64,000 nt of DNA from Hoplostethus atlanticus (GCA_034670405.1 JAXDDX010000003.1:9284501-9348500), one strand, 5' to 3'; counted from the stretch's first letter, positions 51,224 through 61,405 are shown. Notes: generated from the letters alone by a model not told the origin. Numbers and translations: made by a program.

Positions 51224-54200
51224 ACATGTGATCAGAGAGAGAAAGCGAGACGGAGAGAAAAAGAAAGAGATCGCATGTAAGGTTATAAGACACTGTAGAC
51301 GGCCAGTTTTAATCAGATAGTGCTGCTGATAGGTGACATTGAGGACAGCCAGCACGGGGCTGTCAGAGACACCTGTCATAGCCCCTTCCAGTCACATGTT
51401 TGATCTGGGAAAATGTAGAGACTCTGCTTTGCTGTTCTGCTATCTTATCAGCATCTGCAGCCATATCTCAACCGGCCCATCCGTCATATTATAATGCCCT
51501 TTACATCTCCCCCACAAATGCCAGTCACATCACGTCTTTGCAAGGCTGAAAACATCAATAACTATTTTCTCAAAGATATATACGAAATGAATGAAAGCCA
51601 GTTCATTTACAGCTTATAGCAGATCAGCCTTTTGTCTTTTGTGCACAGTGTTTTATACCTTGATTCAGCTCCGGTACGAAAATTTATTTCAATACTAACC
51701 ATGAAAAAAAAAATCACTATTATTTGAAAAGCACCGCTAAAGCTAGTCAGATGATGAGGCGGCCTTGGGAGTTGACATTTGGATATGCCAGTAAGTGACA
51801 TTTTCAATACAAAAAACTATCTTTATATTATAGATCCGTTCATGAATAGCTGCTACAGAGCTACAGCTATTTTCAACTTTTGTCATTATTTTTTGGCAGT
51901 TGGCATAATCTTTTAAATGAATAGTGTCACTATACAAACGATAGGTTTGAAGCACTAATACAAGAGGCTGCATCAGAAGGTCCAAATACTGTAGGCAACC
52001 ATGGACAAGCATTGTTGTAACGATTACAGTTTTCATTTATTTATTCATTCATTCATTCATTTACTTTTTAGTTGTTTATATTAATAGGGTAAGTAGCCTC
52101 AGAAATGGCAGTGCCCTTGGTCCTATTTGTGAGCTCCCCTAGGGTTGTCCATTTTGAATAATTTCACCATCGCCATGAGGGCGTACTCTTAAACCTAGAT
52201 TAATGACTGGAGTACTGCGGCCTGCGGGTTATATGTAGAATGAAAGCAATACTTTACAATATTCTTCATATGTATGTGGAAATTTCTCTTTAGGACTCAC
52301 TGTCAGCGGCATGGCATTAATCGTGTAGCGTGGATTCAGCGCACGATCGTTTCAGTTCTGTGTCTCTCTTTGGGTGCAGCAAAGTCGAACAGGGTGTTGT
52401 GTTGCAAAACTGTGCATTCCTCTGTGTTTTATTTCTATAAGTCTTTGCTTCAGAGTTACAGTGATGCAGCCGCCTCCATGTTTTCATACTGTAACTCTTC
52501 AGTAATTTCCGAAAGACAGGCTTGAAAGAGGATTTACCGTGATTTATGCAGTACATGCTGGGAGGATGTAATTGAGCTTTCTTGCAGTTCACTACTCTTC
52601 TAAATACCCTGTCACAGGGGCAATGTTAAGCTGGCTTGCGGTAGATCGCTTTGCACTACCTTAATCAGCATAACAGCACGGTATGGCATTTTCCTCTTGC
52701 CATTAAGGATATATGCAGCACAATTTCTTATTTATTCATTACAACCAGTAAGTGACTTGGCACTGTCACGGCGCCACTAACAGAGGTTTGGCATTGTTAT
52801 TAGAAGCCACTGTTTTGGAGACCTGCTGTGATCCTGATCTGAAACACTATGTGCACTCTATTTGGATAGCTCCACCCTGATCTGGGCACTTCACAGTGTA
52901 ATTGTGTAAGGGGTATAATCCAACTGAATGAACAAGCACAGCTTTCAAGTTGCCGTCATTCATTAATCCACATAAGCAGCAGGTCCTCCATGTGGTCACA
53001 CTGGTTCCCTGTTTAATGTGAAAGGAAACATGTAATGGGGTTTCAGTAAGTTGTTAATGCACTGCCGCTTCTTCTTGTGGCTCATAGTTGATGTAGAATA
53101 TTGCTTTTAATTTCCAAAATATGATGCTTTCATGCGCTGCTAGATTTTTCGCCTCTCTGATAAGCGTTTTTCCCCCTCTTGGTGTAGCCTAGCAACAGAG
53201 GCAGCAGTTCAAGGCCTAAATATGGTTTTGTGCTGTGGTGGAGCAAATGCCATGGTAAAGCACAGAATCTCATCGTTGTTTGTCTTCTATGTTGTTTCAT
53301 CTGCTGTGCCTCTGTGTTCAGACATTTCAGAAGAGTTCATATTGTCAAGTCTTTCGGCGTCTTAAAAGATTCAGAGTCTGTGGAGACCTCTTAGGAGAGA
53401 TGAGTCACCTGTTTTATAAAAACATGCGTTTGAAAGTTTTCTGACCTTGTTTAAAGCTTTTTACTAAACGTCGACACTAACACCTACATGGTTGGTGGTC
53501 ATTCTGAAATGCTTTTACTTGAAATTTTGTATTGAGTTGGAGTTTTGTGATTCTTTTAAGTAACTTTGTATTTGTGCTGATGCCTGTCTTGGCCAGGTCT
53601 CTCTTATATTTAATATAATTTTAATCTCAATGGGTTCCTCGTTAAATAAATGAAAACTATTGGTGACCTTCAGCCTCAGTGATGCCAATACTCACTTCAA
53701 AGATATCTCATTTAATTGAATTGTGTACTGTGCTAAATTGTGAGATGTGATTACAGCATGAATAGTGCTGTGCATAACCTTGCAATCCATGGTGAAAGAA
53801 AATAAGAGTTTGCAGGATCTACAGTTGATGGCTTGCGAAGTTAGAGTGTCACAGAAAAAAGTCAAAATGGTTTTCCATGAGTACTGTGCCAGCGGTCATG
53901 TTTCTTTTGGGCAGAGGGCAGAATGTACGCTGATTCCCCAGCTCTAGGGGAATAAAGGGAATGTGTGGAGAAAAGCTCCAGCTCGTCAGACGCTCAGAGA
54001 TGATCCAAGGCAGGGACACCATATCCTGACTAAGCCTCTAGTAACACCCCTCTCCCCTGATGTGGCGAGAGGAAATATGGAACAAGGAATTACCTTGGAG
54101 TCTTGATTGTAAAAGCCCTATGTTTCTTCAAATCTGCAATCAAGGGTAAGTTGCTCTTTAGTGCAAGAGAACCTCCATTTATTTCCCTAAAGTAATAGAA

Positions 54201-56008
54201 ACGCTAGCACTGTTTATTTTAGTCCAGCAAAATCATCACAACAGTTGTGGCTCTGAGTAGTTATGTGTTACAGGGGTTTTCCTGGGGTAAGTAGCCCAGC
54301 ACTAAACTCTATAGATGATAGTAGGCTATAGCATCGTTGTGCTACACAAGTCTGCCAAAAATGTGAAGCCCCGCCAAACATATATTTGCAAGCAAATGTT
54401 TGTGTACATGAGCCTGTGAGTCTGGCCTGTCTACTACACATTTTGACTCTATGATTTGGTCTTTATTGCCTGTTTGGTCAAGCAGTTTGGAATTTGTCGA
54501 TTCTTTTGACAGATCACTTCAAAACACAGCGCACAGTATACGTACACTCTGACATGTCTGTCCTGGGGATTGAACCCACAACCAGGTTGTCCCTGCCCCC
54601 CCCTTCATGCAGACCCTTTTCACGGCATTGTTTTCCATGTATGGTTGCCATTGTCGTTTGCAGTTTTGATAAAACCATGTGATTTGGTGCCAGATGGTGC
54701 TTGGGGGATGAATTTCTGCCAAGTTTCCAGGAAGGATAAGAGTCATACATGTCTCTCAGTAATGATACATGTTAGGTATTGGCAGAGTTCCACCGCTTAC
54801 TGTTTTGTCTTGGGATTCAAGCCTAACTACACGTTTGACTTCAACAAAGGCAGTTTTGAGTGCATTTGATATCCAACATAATTAATCATTAAACACTAGA
54901 ATTGTTTTAACTCTCACATGTATTATTGCCCTTTGAAGTTCATCATTTGAAGAATTAAAGAATCGTTTAGAAATGCTAATTTGTTTTTTCTTAGATGTGT
55001 TTACTCTGACTCCTTGTTAAATAGTTTTTTTCTTTTCTTTTAACAGTTAGTAAAGAAAAGAAATATTGTAATAGTTCATTTTAATTGGTCTCAGGGGAAT
55101 ATGTTTCTAATGCCAGCCCACCATGATGTTAAGAGAGAGTTTTACTGCAGTAATATTTTTTTTTTTTTCCATGGGATAGTTTAAAATGATGAAATGAATG
55201 CTTTACTTAGCACACGTGGATTTGATGCTAGTCCCAAATTGACTGCTGAATATTTTGCTGTCCGGCAGATAAAGTGTGCTTGTGTGGCATTGTGTGGTTA
55301 TTTTGGTCTACTTTGGGAACAGGGCAGAGATTTCCATTAGTTTTTGCAACATTTTCTCTTGCCTTGATCTCTGCTGATGAAAACAAGTTGAAAAGTGGCA
55401 GAGGGGAAGTATGAAGTGTAGATGGGTGCTACTGGCTTTTTGTCTGGAGAATTTAGTCAATCTCAAATCTCAAGATAAACAGTAAACTGCCAATGAATAG
55501 CCCAAGATCACAGTCACAATTTCCATTCATTTGTCATTTTATTAGTCATAGTCAGACTCTCACTTGTATTTCGGCACCTCTGTTAAATGTCACGGCTGCA
55601 TTTGTACGTCTTCGTATTATTATTTGGGGTTATTACAAAGAACCCTGGAATTGTATGTAGCGGGAGATGTGGCATTGGAATTGCATTGAGGACAATATTG
55701 TATTCCGCAGATGATTTGCTACAATAGCAATAAGAAAAATGATTTGGAGGAGATTGCCCATACATGCTCAACTTATTATGTTCACTTCCTTTTCAAACAG
55801 CAAATACAAATGACACTGATGTTGGCAGTTCACTGCTGCTAAATAGCTATTGACAATGCTTGGGCAGATTTTGTAGCAACCTCCATTCTCTTGCCACTAA
55901 CTAGAAAAGGGTTACTTTGAGACCCATTTTTGTGTATGTGAAGGCTCCGCTTTATAAATGCAAGAGAGTCATTGTTTCAATTATATCCATGTAATTGCAT
56001 CTATAAAT

Positions 56009-56048
<40 letters not shown>

Positions 56049-56125
56049 TATGCCTTGTTATATGCTTTTCTCTGAGGCAAAAAACTATGTATTACTGTGA
56101 TTACAAAAGTGCTGTACAAATAAGT

Positions 56126-56202
<77 letters not shown>

Positions 56203-59200
56203 TGTAGTTGTAGTATTAGTATTTCTATTAGAGTGTGTGTTTGTGTGTTTGTGTTTACATACAGCATTCTATAGAGTGTGTTACGGCATGACTAATACAA
56301 TTTAAAAAAAACAAAAAAACAAATCAATACTCCATGTAATCAGCCAGGTAACAAACACAGCTCTGATCCCCGTCCTGACAGAAAGTCTAATAGGATGTTC
56401 TGTTACCGACCTGAGCGGCAATTAGTCATTCCAGCACAGAGACAGAAAAGGGGGGACCGTAAAGCATGTGGTCCTGTAGTTCAGTGGAGCAGATTTCACC
56501 ACCGCGCAGACACAGGCATCAGTTGCAAATCCTCTTTATTCCCCCATAAATCCCCGTGGCTGTGCACATCCTGTCAGGACGAAGGTGTGGGCATGTCAGC
56601 ACTCCCTGAACAGTGAGCGGAGCTGTGCCGGAGGTATGGAGACCATCGCATTACGGACATCATCAAACTCTATTTATTTCGAGAGTGAGGCCACAAGGGT
56701 TGCTATAATAATTGTGTATGTCATTTGGCGAAGGTTTTTATTCTAGGCGCCGAGCGGGATCATGAAGGCATACATTTTTAACATGGTTGGCCCCAGTGGG
56801 AAATGAACTACCAACTGCACAGCAACTGAACTACACAGGCAGAGGGAGGAGTAGTAATAATAATAATAAAGTGACGCTTTACTGATCGCTGAAGTAGAAA
56901 TTCTCTTTTCGCTTATCGCCTCCACATTGGAGGTCAGAGGTCACGGTCAACTACAGAACAGCGCGCCTGGAGCTTGTAGGCATTCAGTGTGTTGCTCAAG
57001 GACGCTTCAGCAGTGCAGAGGCTTGAACCTGAGTCCCCCCTCCTCCAGTTGAAGGATGGTGTCCCTCCTCACTTTGTCCGCCTGCTGCCCAAGTAATAAA
57101 TAAACCATGGACAAACAGAAAAGCAGCATTTATTACATAATGTAAGCAACGTGATATCCAACCAACCATTACAGTTCACTGGTGTCGTAGGAGTTTTTGT
57201 GATACCTCTCAGATGTGTTTTCTACCTGCGAAAAATAAAATCTTCCCTCGGTGTGATGGCCGAGCCCTGCATGTTTTCTTGCGGGTGTGTCAAATGGAAG
57301 ACAGCGGGGAGCAAGGTGAGGGCAGGAGAGGTGTGGGGTGAGGGAGGGGAAGAGACAGGACTCTTCTGCTCAGACCATTTAGCGGGTGTATGTTCATTAA
57401 CATGGAGCGTGGGCTCTTCCCTCTCCTCTGGAGCTGAGCTACCTGACATCCCTGATACAGTAAACAAGCCGTGCCCTGGACATCCCTTCTCCACGGAGCA
57501 ACGGGTTCACTCGGTGGAGAAGAGTCCATCCTACGAGAGCGCTCAGCCGAAACAAAACTTTTCTCATTAATTAGTTTCATTGTAGTTCCACTTCCAAGAT
57601 CTCTTCATGTTAACTGAAAGTGACTTACGTAAGGTTTTGTTACTGGAGAAGATGTGAATGTGTCACGTCTCAGACTTCTCAAGTGAACTTATTATGCCCT
57701 CGCAGTGTAAAGAAATTCTGCACTCTCCGTTCATCTTTTATCAAAATCATTCAAGTTCAGAGCATGACTAGAGAGATTGATGGAAAATTGAGCTGCTCCC
57801 TCATGCAGTAAAGAACAGTGCAGCCATTCCCTCACCCTCCACTCCTCCAGCAGTCCAAATGTGCACAGATATAGGTTATTGATAAATGCATCTGAACTAT
57901 TTTGAGACTGGACATTTAAAGTCTTCAAATTTTGCCTTGTTCTTTTGTGGTACACGGATACATCTGGCTAAATGGTAGACAGTGATACACTCTGACACCT
58001 GAGGCTGCCATGTATTTCTCTGCATGGGGACATTGTATGCCAATTTATCTCCAGACTTGTGTCTACTTGTGATGACTGAGCTCTATAACTTCCAGAAATG
58101 GCCCCTTAAATCACAGTGTATTTTACAGTGTGTGAACTCTCTCTTAATTTGCAGAACATGCTCAGTGTATCATTGTAATATATCTGCCTTAAAGCATTTT
58201 TTCAAAGTCACTCATTAAACAGGCTCAGGCGTTTTGGCTTATCATATCGAATTCATAATAAAACTTACAATGAGCTGGATTCACGGCTACATGACAGCAG
58301 CGCTTGGAGAAGAAATATGTATCTTATGTTTCTGTATACAGAAATAACAGGCGCCGGCCAGTGCCTCGTCTTTGGCTCCCTGTAAACTGTGCAGGCGGCG
58401 GCCTCGTGCGGCAGGGGAGTCATCATATATATTTCACAATAGCCACAAGTACATAGGAAAAAAAGCTTCTTTATTAGATAAGCATCCAAACATTATTCAT
58501 CATTATTGTTTGTATTAAATGTACATGTATTTATTAGATGTAAAATGGGTTTTGAATGGATTTCATCCACTGGGAAACAATCAAAACAGGAAAACAGTTA
58601 TCGAGTTTTCACACATTAGCATTCTTAATGTATCGTACCATATGCTCAAAAGGCCTCATTCCTGGTGTTCAGGGTGTTATCAACCTGAATGACTAGTGGT
58701 CTGAAGCAGCTGTGAGGTGAATGTGCATACATGTTTTAAATGCCCTCAAAAGGCCTCAGTTACTCTCAATGAATGGTGAAACACAGGAGACGGCTCTCCC
58801 ACACAGACCAACCATTCTAATGCATCATATCATTTTATGTTTTTATCTGTAAACAACACAAGCTGGCATTTCACTGAAGTATTATATCAGGTCATTCTTT
58901 AAGAAGCTTTGAAAGTAAAGCAATTTGGTTTATTTTGCAGTCTAATCTAGTAATAGCCGTAGATTCCGGTGTGGTCAAGGTCTATGTGAAGGTATTAGCC
59001 TTCTGACTGGCTGAGAGTGTTTACTGATCATGAATTATTTACTGTTATTGTCTTGTTTTCAGACTCCAGAGCTGGCGAGGGGGCACCACAGAAAATTGAC
59101 CATGCTGTCATTGGAGGAGTGGTTGCCGTGGTGATGTTCGCCATCCTCTGTGCACTCATTGTTCTTGGTCGATACTTTGCCAGACACAAAGGTAAAGGAC

Positions 59201-59442
59201 CAGCGGTACAATCATACTTGATCATGAACACATCTTAGAGTTCAAGTGTTTTTGCTACTAGTGGAGTGCAATAGGATTTAAGTACATGGGGGACATTGCT
59301 AATTTGTCTGTGCTCCTGTGCAGGCACCTACTTCACACACGAAGCCAAAGGGGCCGATGATGCAGCTGACGCAGACACAGCCATCATTAATGCAGAGGGG
59401 GGACACAACAACACAGATGAGAAGAAGGAGTACTACATCTAA
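35361..59442 (+). CDS. cadm1: Cell adhesion molecule 1 (CADM1/SynCAM1/Necl-2), partial, nine exons
   Basis: Spliced CDS: 35361-35501, 38226-38378, 39253-39390, 42509-42667, 43375-43471, 43796-43968, 51074-51124, 59063-59191, 59324-59442. It is 5'-partial because the signal-peptide exon lies upstream. The 386 residues hold three Ig domains with Cys pairs 21-81, 123-178 and 223-269 (numbered from the Gly of GQNL), a Thr/Pro stalk 288-305, a transmembrane helix ~319-339, and a 46-residue tail with [17 protein letters not shown] (protein 4.1-binding type) and C-terminal EYYI (class II PDZ ligand). Asn-X-Ser/Thr sites are at 8, 58, 70, 117, 260 and 264. [14 protein letters not shown] and the tail [17 protein letters not shown] are CADM1 features; CADM2, 3 and 4 differ at both. 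Known family role: calcium-independent homophilic and heterophilic adhesion at synapses and epithelial contacts, linked to the cytoskeleton and to PDZ scaffolds. All introns are GT-AG and the joined frame is open. Not resolved: cadm1a versus cadm1b. Confidence 0.96.
36470..36705 (-). other. Unidentified antisense coding-like patch in intron 2
   Basis: The minus strand has an open frame reading [20 protein letters not shown], then [20 protein letters not shown] and [15 protein letters not shown]. It is rich in Asn, Gly, Ser, Gln and Pro, and third codon positions are mostly G/C in this AT-rich intron. The frame stays open upstream but has no good ATG, and a CAG|GT lies at its 3' end. I do not recognise the protein. 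It may be an antisense exon, a gene fragment or chance. Confidence 0.25.
37941..38220 (+). repeat. Long pyrimidine-rich tract abutting exon 3
   Basis: Almost pure C/T over ~280 bases with CTCTCT runs, continuing to the exon 3 acceptor. It is far longer than a normal 3' splice-site pyrimidine tract and offers many candidate PTB-type binding sites. Confidence 0.85.
38226..38378 (+). CDS. cadm1: cadm1 exon 3: C-terminal half of Ig domain 1
   Basis: Encodes [16 protein letters not shown] through the Asp-Glu-Gly-Arg turn and the second Ig1 Cys ([15 protein letters not shown]), ending in LTVL. It is a 153-nt phase 1-1 exon with acceptor ctcag at 38221-38225 and donor gtatgt at 38379. It carries two N-glycosylation sites (NFS, NVS). 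The acceptor follows an exceptionally long pyrimidine tract. Confidence 0.96.
39001..39045. repeat. Perfect 20-bp inverted repeat with 5-base spacer
   Basis: The left arm ggttctccttcaccttgcat (39001-39020) is exactly complementary to 39026-39045; the spacer is ctaga. The preceding sequence (cagtggatctcaatcctgg) resembles a dispersed fish repeat head, so the hairpin may be a rearranged repeat copy. Confidence 0.9.
39159..39189 (+). repeat. (TG)n microsatellite upstream of exon 4
   Basis: About 15 TG units with one CG interruption, ending 63 bases before the exon 4 acceptor. Confidence 0.95.
39253..39390 (+). CDS. cadm1: cadm1 exon 4: N-terminal half of Ig domain 2
   Basis: After the split Val codon it reads [12 protein letters not shown], then the Ig2 first Cys ([14 protein letters not shown]) and the Trp core ([11 protein letters not shown]). 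It is 138 nt, phase 1-1, with acceptor atcag and donor CAG|gtcagt at 39391. One Asn-Glu-Thr glycosylation site is present. A UG repeat ends 63 bases before the acceptor. Confidence 0.95.
39391..42508 (+). other. cadm1: cadm1 intron 4
   Basis: A 3.1-kb intron. It holds an ACTAT pentanucleotide repeat at 40866-40912 and otherwise unique-looking AT-rich sequence. Chance ORFs such as 41812-42141 show no family resemblance. Confidence 0.9.
40866..40912 (+). repeat. (ACTAT)n pentanucleotide repeat
   Basis: Runs of ctata/ctatt units, slightly imperfect around 40890-40900. Confidence 0.9.
42509..42667 (+). CDS. cadm1: cadm1 exon 5: C-terminal half of Ig domain 2
   Basis: Encodes [18 protein letters not shown], then [18 protein letters not shown] with the second Ig2 Cys, and ends LEVL plus a split Tyr. 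It is 159 nt, phase 1-1, with acceptor ttctag and donor gtgagt at 42668. KEDDGVPV and HPAV are identical to mammalian CADM1 as I recall it. Confidence 0.95.
42668..43374 (+). other. cadm1: cadm1 intron 5
   Basis: A 707-bp intron with donor gtgagt and acceptor ttttcag. Nothing else is visible. Confidence 0.9.
43375..43471 (+). CDS. cadm1: cadm1 exon 6: start of Ig domain 3
   Basis: Encodes [19 protein letters not shown] and the first Ig3 Cys ([11 protein letters not shown]). It starts in phase 1 after ttttcag and ends in phase 2 at donor gtgagt (43472). This is the only non-phase-1 junction in the part of the gene seen here, so exons 6 and 7 must be used together. Confidence 0.94.
43472..43795 (+). 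other. cadm1: cadm1 intron 6
   Basis: A 324-bp phase-2 intron with donor gtgagt and acceptor ctccag. Nothing else is visible. Confidence 0.9.
43796..43968 (+). CDS. cadm1: cadm1 exon 7: remainder of Ig domain 3
   Basis: Its first base completes a His codon (CA|T), then it reads [33 protein letters not shown] with the second Ig3 Cys, and DDYILYVY. It is 173 nt, with acceptor ctccag and donor gtaggt at 43969. Two glycosylation sites (NKS, NGT) are present. The last base opens the Asp codon of the stalk. Confidence 0.95.
45404..45866. mobile_element. Non-autonomous DNA transposon (MITE-like) with terminal inverted repeats
   Basis: The left end TTTAAGCAGCACTAGG (45405-45420) and the reverse complement of the right end, TTAAAGCTACACTAGG (45851-45866), agree at 13 of 16 positions. 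Internal phrases such as gggaactttgcattttggc and gggatgggacgctct match a fish repeat I recognise. No transposase ORF is present in the ~460 bp. A TTAA at each end could be the target site. Confidence 0.6.
46000..46272 (+). repeat. Common fish interspersed repeat with TGGA-tail
   Basis: Recognisable blocks in order: gtgtggagtttgcatg, gtttcctcccacagtcc, aaagacatgcaagtcagg, tgatggaccggtgatctgcc, ggataggctccagtg, and aagcgggtatagaaaatgg followed by tggatggat. This order is that of an abundant teleost repeat whose tail resembles L2-type LINE/SINE 3' ends. Class assignment is uncertain. Confidence 0.75.
47325..47545 (+). repeat. Retroelement 3'-end-like relic
   Basis: The order gggcccctagatggtgg, aacaccctgaggaact, aaatcacttattaaaacac, tggaatggcttttatg, then T-rich sequence resembles the 3' end of a common fish retroelement. 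It is degraded and no ORF remains. Recognition is by memory of the phrases only. Confidence 0.45.
49024..49039 (+). repeat. Poly(C) run
   Basis: Sixteen consecutive C residues in intron 7. Confidence 0.95.
51074..51124 (+). CDS. cadm1: cadm1 exon 8: short Thr/Pro stalk exon, likely alternative
   Basis: This 51-nt phase 1-1 exon encodes [17 protein letters not shown] between Ig3 and the transmembrane exon. It matches the start of the mammalian PPTTIPPPTT stalk exon but lacks the long Thr run. Acceptor is atctag and donor is gtactg, which is weak. Exon 7 joined straight to exon 9 also gives VYDSRAGEG in frame, so skipping is tolerated. Mammalian CADM1 is known to splice this region alternatively. 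A (TG)n tract starts ~40 bases past the donor. Confidence 0.88.
51167..51222 (+). repeat. (TG)n(CGTG)n tract just past exon 8
   Basis: About 18 TG units followed by four CGTG units, starting about 40 bases after the exon 8 donor. Confidence 0.95.
52032..52062 (+). repeat. (TTCA)n tetranucleotide repeat
   Basis: ttcattcattcattcattt preceded by related tttcatttattta. Confidence 0.92.
54530..54640 (-). mobile_element. Possible degraded tRNA-derived SINE, minus strand
   Basis: The reverse strand has a B-box-like GGTTCAATCC (54567-54576) inside tgggttcaatccccagg. No clear A box or tail could be fixed. The + strand wording ggggattgaacccacaacc is typical of inverted SINE heads. Confidence 0.35.
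56013..56047 (+). repeat. (GT)n microsatellite
   Basis: About 17 GT units. Confidence 0.97.
56127..56220 (+). repeat. Compound (ATT)n(AGT)n trinucleotide repeat
   Basis: About 11 ATT units pass directly into about 14 AGT units, then degenerate TGT/AGT units. Confidence 0.96.
56722..57095. repeat. Two adjacent fish interspersed-repeat relics
   Basis: Part one (56722-56850) starts catttggcgaaggtttttat and contains ggccccagtgggaaatgaac. Part two (56865-57095) contains gacgctttactgatcgctg, ggaggtcagaggtcacgg, gttgctcaaggacgc and gcagaggcttgaacctgag. Both phrase sets are those of dispersed teleost repeats with tRNA-like remnants. Boundaries are approximate. Confidence 0.5.
59063..59191 (+). CDS. 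cadm1: cadm1 exon 9: juxtamembrane and transmembrane helix
   Basis: Encodes [19 protein letters not shown], then a hydrophobic helix through [12 protein letters not shown]. It is 129 nt, phase 1-1, with acceptor ttttcag and donor gtaaag at 59192. The Gly-Gly-Val-Val entry to the helix and the RYFARHK stop-transfer end match CADM1. Confidence 0.96.
59192..59323 (+). other. cadm1: cadm1 intron 9 (132 nt)
   Basis: A very short GT-AG intron between the transmembrane and tail exons. If retained, the frame runs 15 residues past the exon ([15 protein letters not shown]) to a TAG, giving a receptor without the 4.1 and PDZ motifs. Confidence 0.95.
59324..59442 (+). CDS. cadm1: cadm1 exon 10: cytoplasmic tail and stop
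   Basis: Encodes [18 protein letters not shown], then [20 protein letters not shown] and TAA. The acceptor is ctgtgcag. TYFTHEAKG is the band 4.1 (FERM) binding motif of the family, and EYYI is the PDZ ligand; mammals have EYFI. The preceding intron is only 132 nt. Confidence 0.97.
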
Positions 59443-59460
59443 TTTGGACAGGCCAGGAGA

Positions 59461-59488
59461 GAGGGGTGGGGATGGTGGTGGTGGTGGT

Positions 59489-59524
<36 letters not shown>

Positions 59525-59541
59525 GGGGCGGGGGGGGGGGG
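59461..59541 (+). repeat. G-rich / (GGT)n(GT)n repeats after the stop codon
   Basis: ggggtgggg, then seven GGT units, ~15 GT units, and an 11-12 base G run, beginning 19 bases past the stop. Several G-runs of three or more could support G-quadruplex structure in the mRNA. Confidence 0.9.
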
Positions 59542-59809
59542 TACTGTAGGAGCATTATGTCTAACTGAGTGGGTGTGAGAGAGTTTGAGGTATTGGATGG
59601 GGGGTGGGGGGTTGCTGTAATGGGGTCTGGAAGAGGAAGAGAAGAAAGGAAGAGAGAATTGGAAAGGAGGACTGGCGTGGCCAAGTGGTACAAGGTGTTG
59701 TTGATTCTCCTGTCCGACTCTTCCTGGACCTGTACCGGGGCCTATTCTGTACAGTTCAGTTATTTTACAGACAATTTTGTGCCTTGTTCTATTTCTTTAG
59801 TTTTTGTTA

Positions 59810-59832
59810 CCCCCCCCCCCCCCTCCCCCCCC
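59810..59832 (+). repeat. C-run in 3' UTR
   Basis: Nearly 23 C residues with one T; the opposite strand is a G-run. Confidence 0.95.
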
Positions 59833-61253
59833 ATCTCATGCTTGTTGAATTTTTTCATGTAGTCCTCTAGATCCTTCGTTGCATCTGGCTTCTGGAGGAG
59901 ATTACACGGCCTGGTGTTTGTCTATGTGTGCTGCAGCTAGCTATTAGCTCGTTTACTGGGCTCTCACAGGCACTGTGCGCTAGAAGCCACACTTTTGAGT
60001 CATTTCCAGAGTGACTGGTGCACAGTGTCAACACATTTCTCCCCAGTGCCAAAGTCCAAATGGTCCGGCCAATTCAAGATTTTACCTGTATTACATTTCT
60101 CCCTCCCGTACACAAGGATCTAGTGGCTTTGATTGGTTTTGACATATTTTGGCACTGATTTCACCCATCCCTTTGAGGTCAATTTTCTTGATTAGGAATG
60201 TAACAATTCTGCGTAATCATCTTCGTCCTAGAATGTATTTCTTCCCTGAAGACGGGAGTGCCATGCAGGATGATTACAGCCCAAACAGCAGGATACAACC
60301 GGTCTTTCATTGATTTGAAAGACACGATAATGACGTTAGATAATAACATGATATCCGACGATCGCTAGATATGAGGTTGATTTAGTGTTTGTGTAGGCGA
60401 TTATGGAGTGATGTCCAAAACAGACAGCTGAAATGTGTTTTCTCACAGAGTTTAGACTTCTGTAGAGAAAATCAGTGCCATTCCTTCATTTCTACTTTTT
60501 TCATGATGGCAATAGTAAACAAGGTGTCAAGCACCATTTCAAGCTCATCTATAAACACACAGTTGCAGTTTCTAATGATAGAGAACTGTGGTGTACCGAC
60601 AATGGCAGACATCATTGCCAACATCATTATCTACTTTTTTTTGTTATCATTAGATGAACAACTCATTCTGAAAAACACCACCACATCTCTCGGGGGGGGG
60701 GGCATGCGATCAAAACTGTCCCTAGCAATGTTTATTTAGGGTTCAAACCCCGGAGTCTTATGCCGCGTCGCAAATTCCCGTGAGCTGGAATGAGCTAAAA
60801 CCATGAAACTCGGCCCAATAACTGGAAATGATGTGCAAATGCTTCCCAAGAAACATGAGCCCAATCGGCCAGATGGTGGCGCTGTAATTAAGGCCCAAAA
60901 GCGAAATTTTGGAAAGGCCACGCCCCTCACACCGTGAGTCCGATTAACTTGAAATTTGACACACAAGTCCAGCTCAACATGTTCTACAAAAAAGCCTCAA
61001 GAACCACTAAAGTCCGCCTAGATTTTCCGCCATTTAAATTTTTTTTTTTTTTTTTTTTAATTTACTGTGGATCATTATTGGACCAAGCTTAGCAAAAGTT
61101 GCATAAAGGTTGTTGATATCTTATTTAGTTTTCAAGATATTGACCAATGAACTTCAAAAGGGCGAGGCTCAGCACATAATTAGACCAAAGTCAAGAACCG
61201 GATATGTCCACATAAGTACCTGAAACATACCCTGAAAATTTCATTGAAATCGA

Positions 61254-61267
61254 CCACTAGGGGGCGC
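61254..61267 (+). promoter_or_regulatory. CTCF-like core motif, copy 1
   Basis: CCACTAGGGGGCGC agrees with the CTCF consensus CCASYAGRKGGCRS at all 14 positions. It lies in the tandem repeat. Binding is inferred from the motif only. Confidence 0.5.
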
Positions 61268-61405
61268 TACAAATGCCACAAAATTGGCGTGGCATAACAC
61301 AAATCAGACTATAAATTAGAAATTGTTTGTCCAATCATTACAAAACTCGCATGATATGTCGACATAAGTACCTGAAAAATACCCTGAAAGTTTCATTAAA
61401 ATCGA

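Larger units (their letters stand above)
51125..59062 (+). other. cadm1: cadm1 intron 8
   Basis: A 7.9-kb intron where mammals carry further alternative stalk exons. I searched for short phase 1-1 exons with good splice sites and found none I can support. It contains several microsatellites, a possible SINE at ~54.6 kb and the repeats at 56722-57095. A GC-richer patch at 57240-57560 has open frames on both strands but no recognisable protein. Confidence 0.85.

Noticed and set aside
57151-57580. Overlapping open frames on both strands, up to 139 codons
   Set aside because: They arise from a GC-rich patch with few stop codons; none resembles a known protein.
59318-59578. 86-codon frame over exon 10 in another frame
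   Set aside because: It overlaps the true tail exon, whose protein is an unmistakable CADM1 tail.
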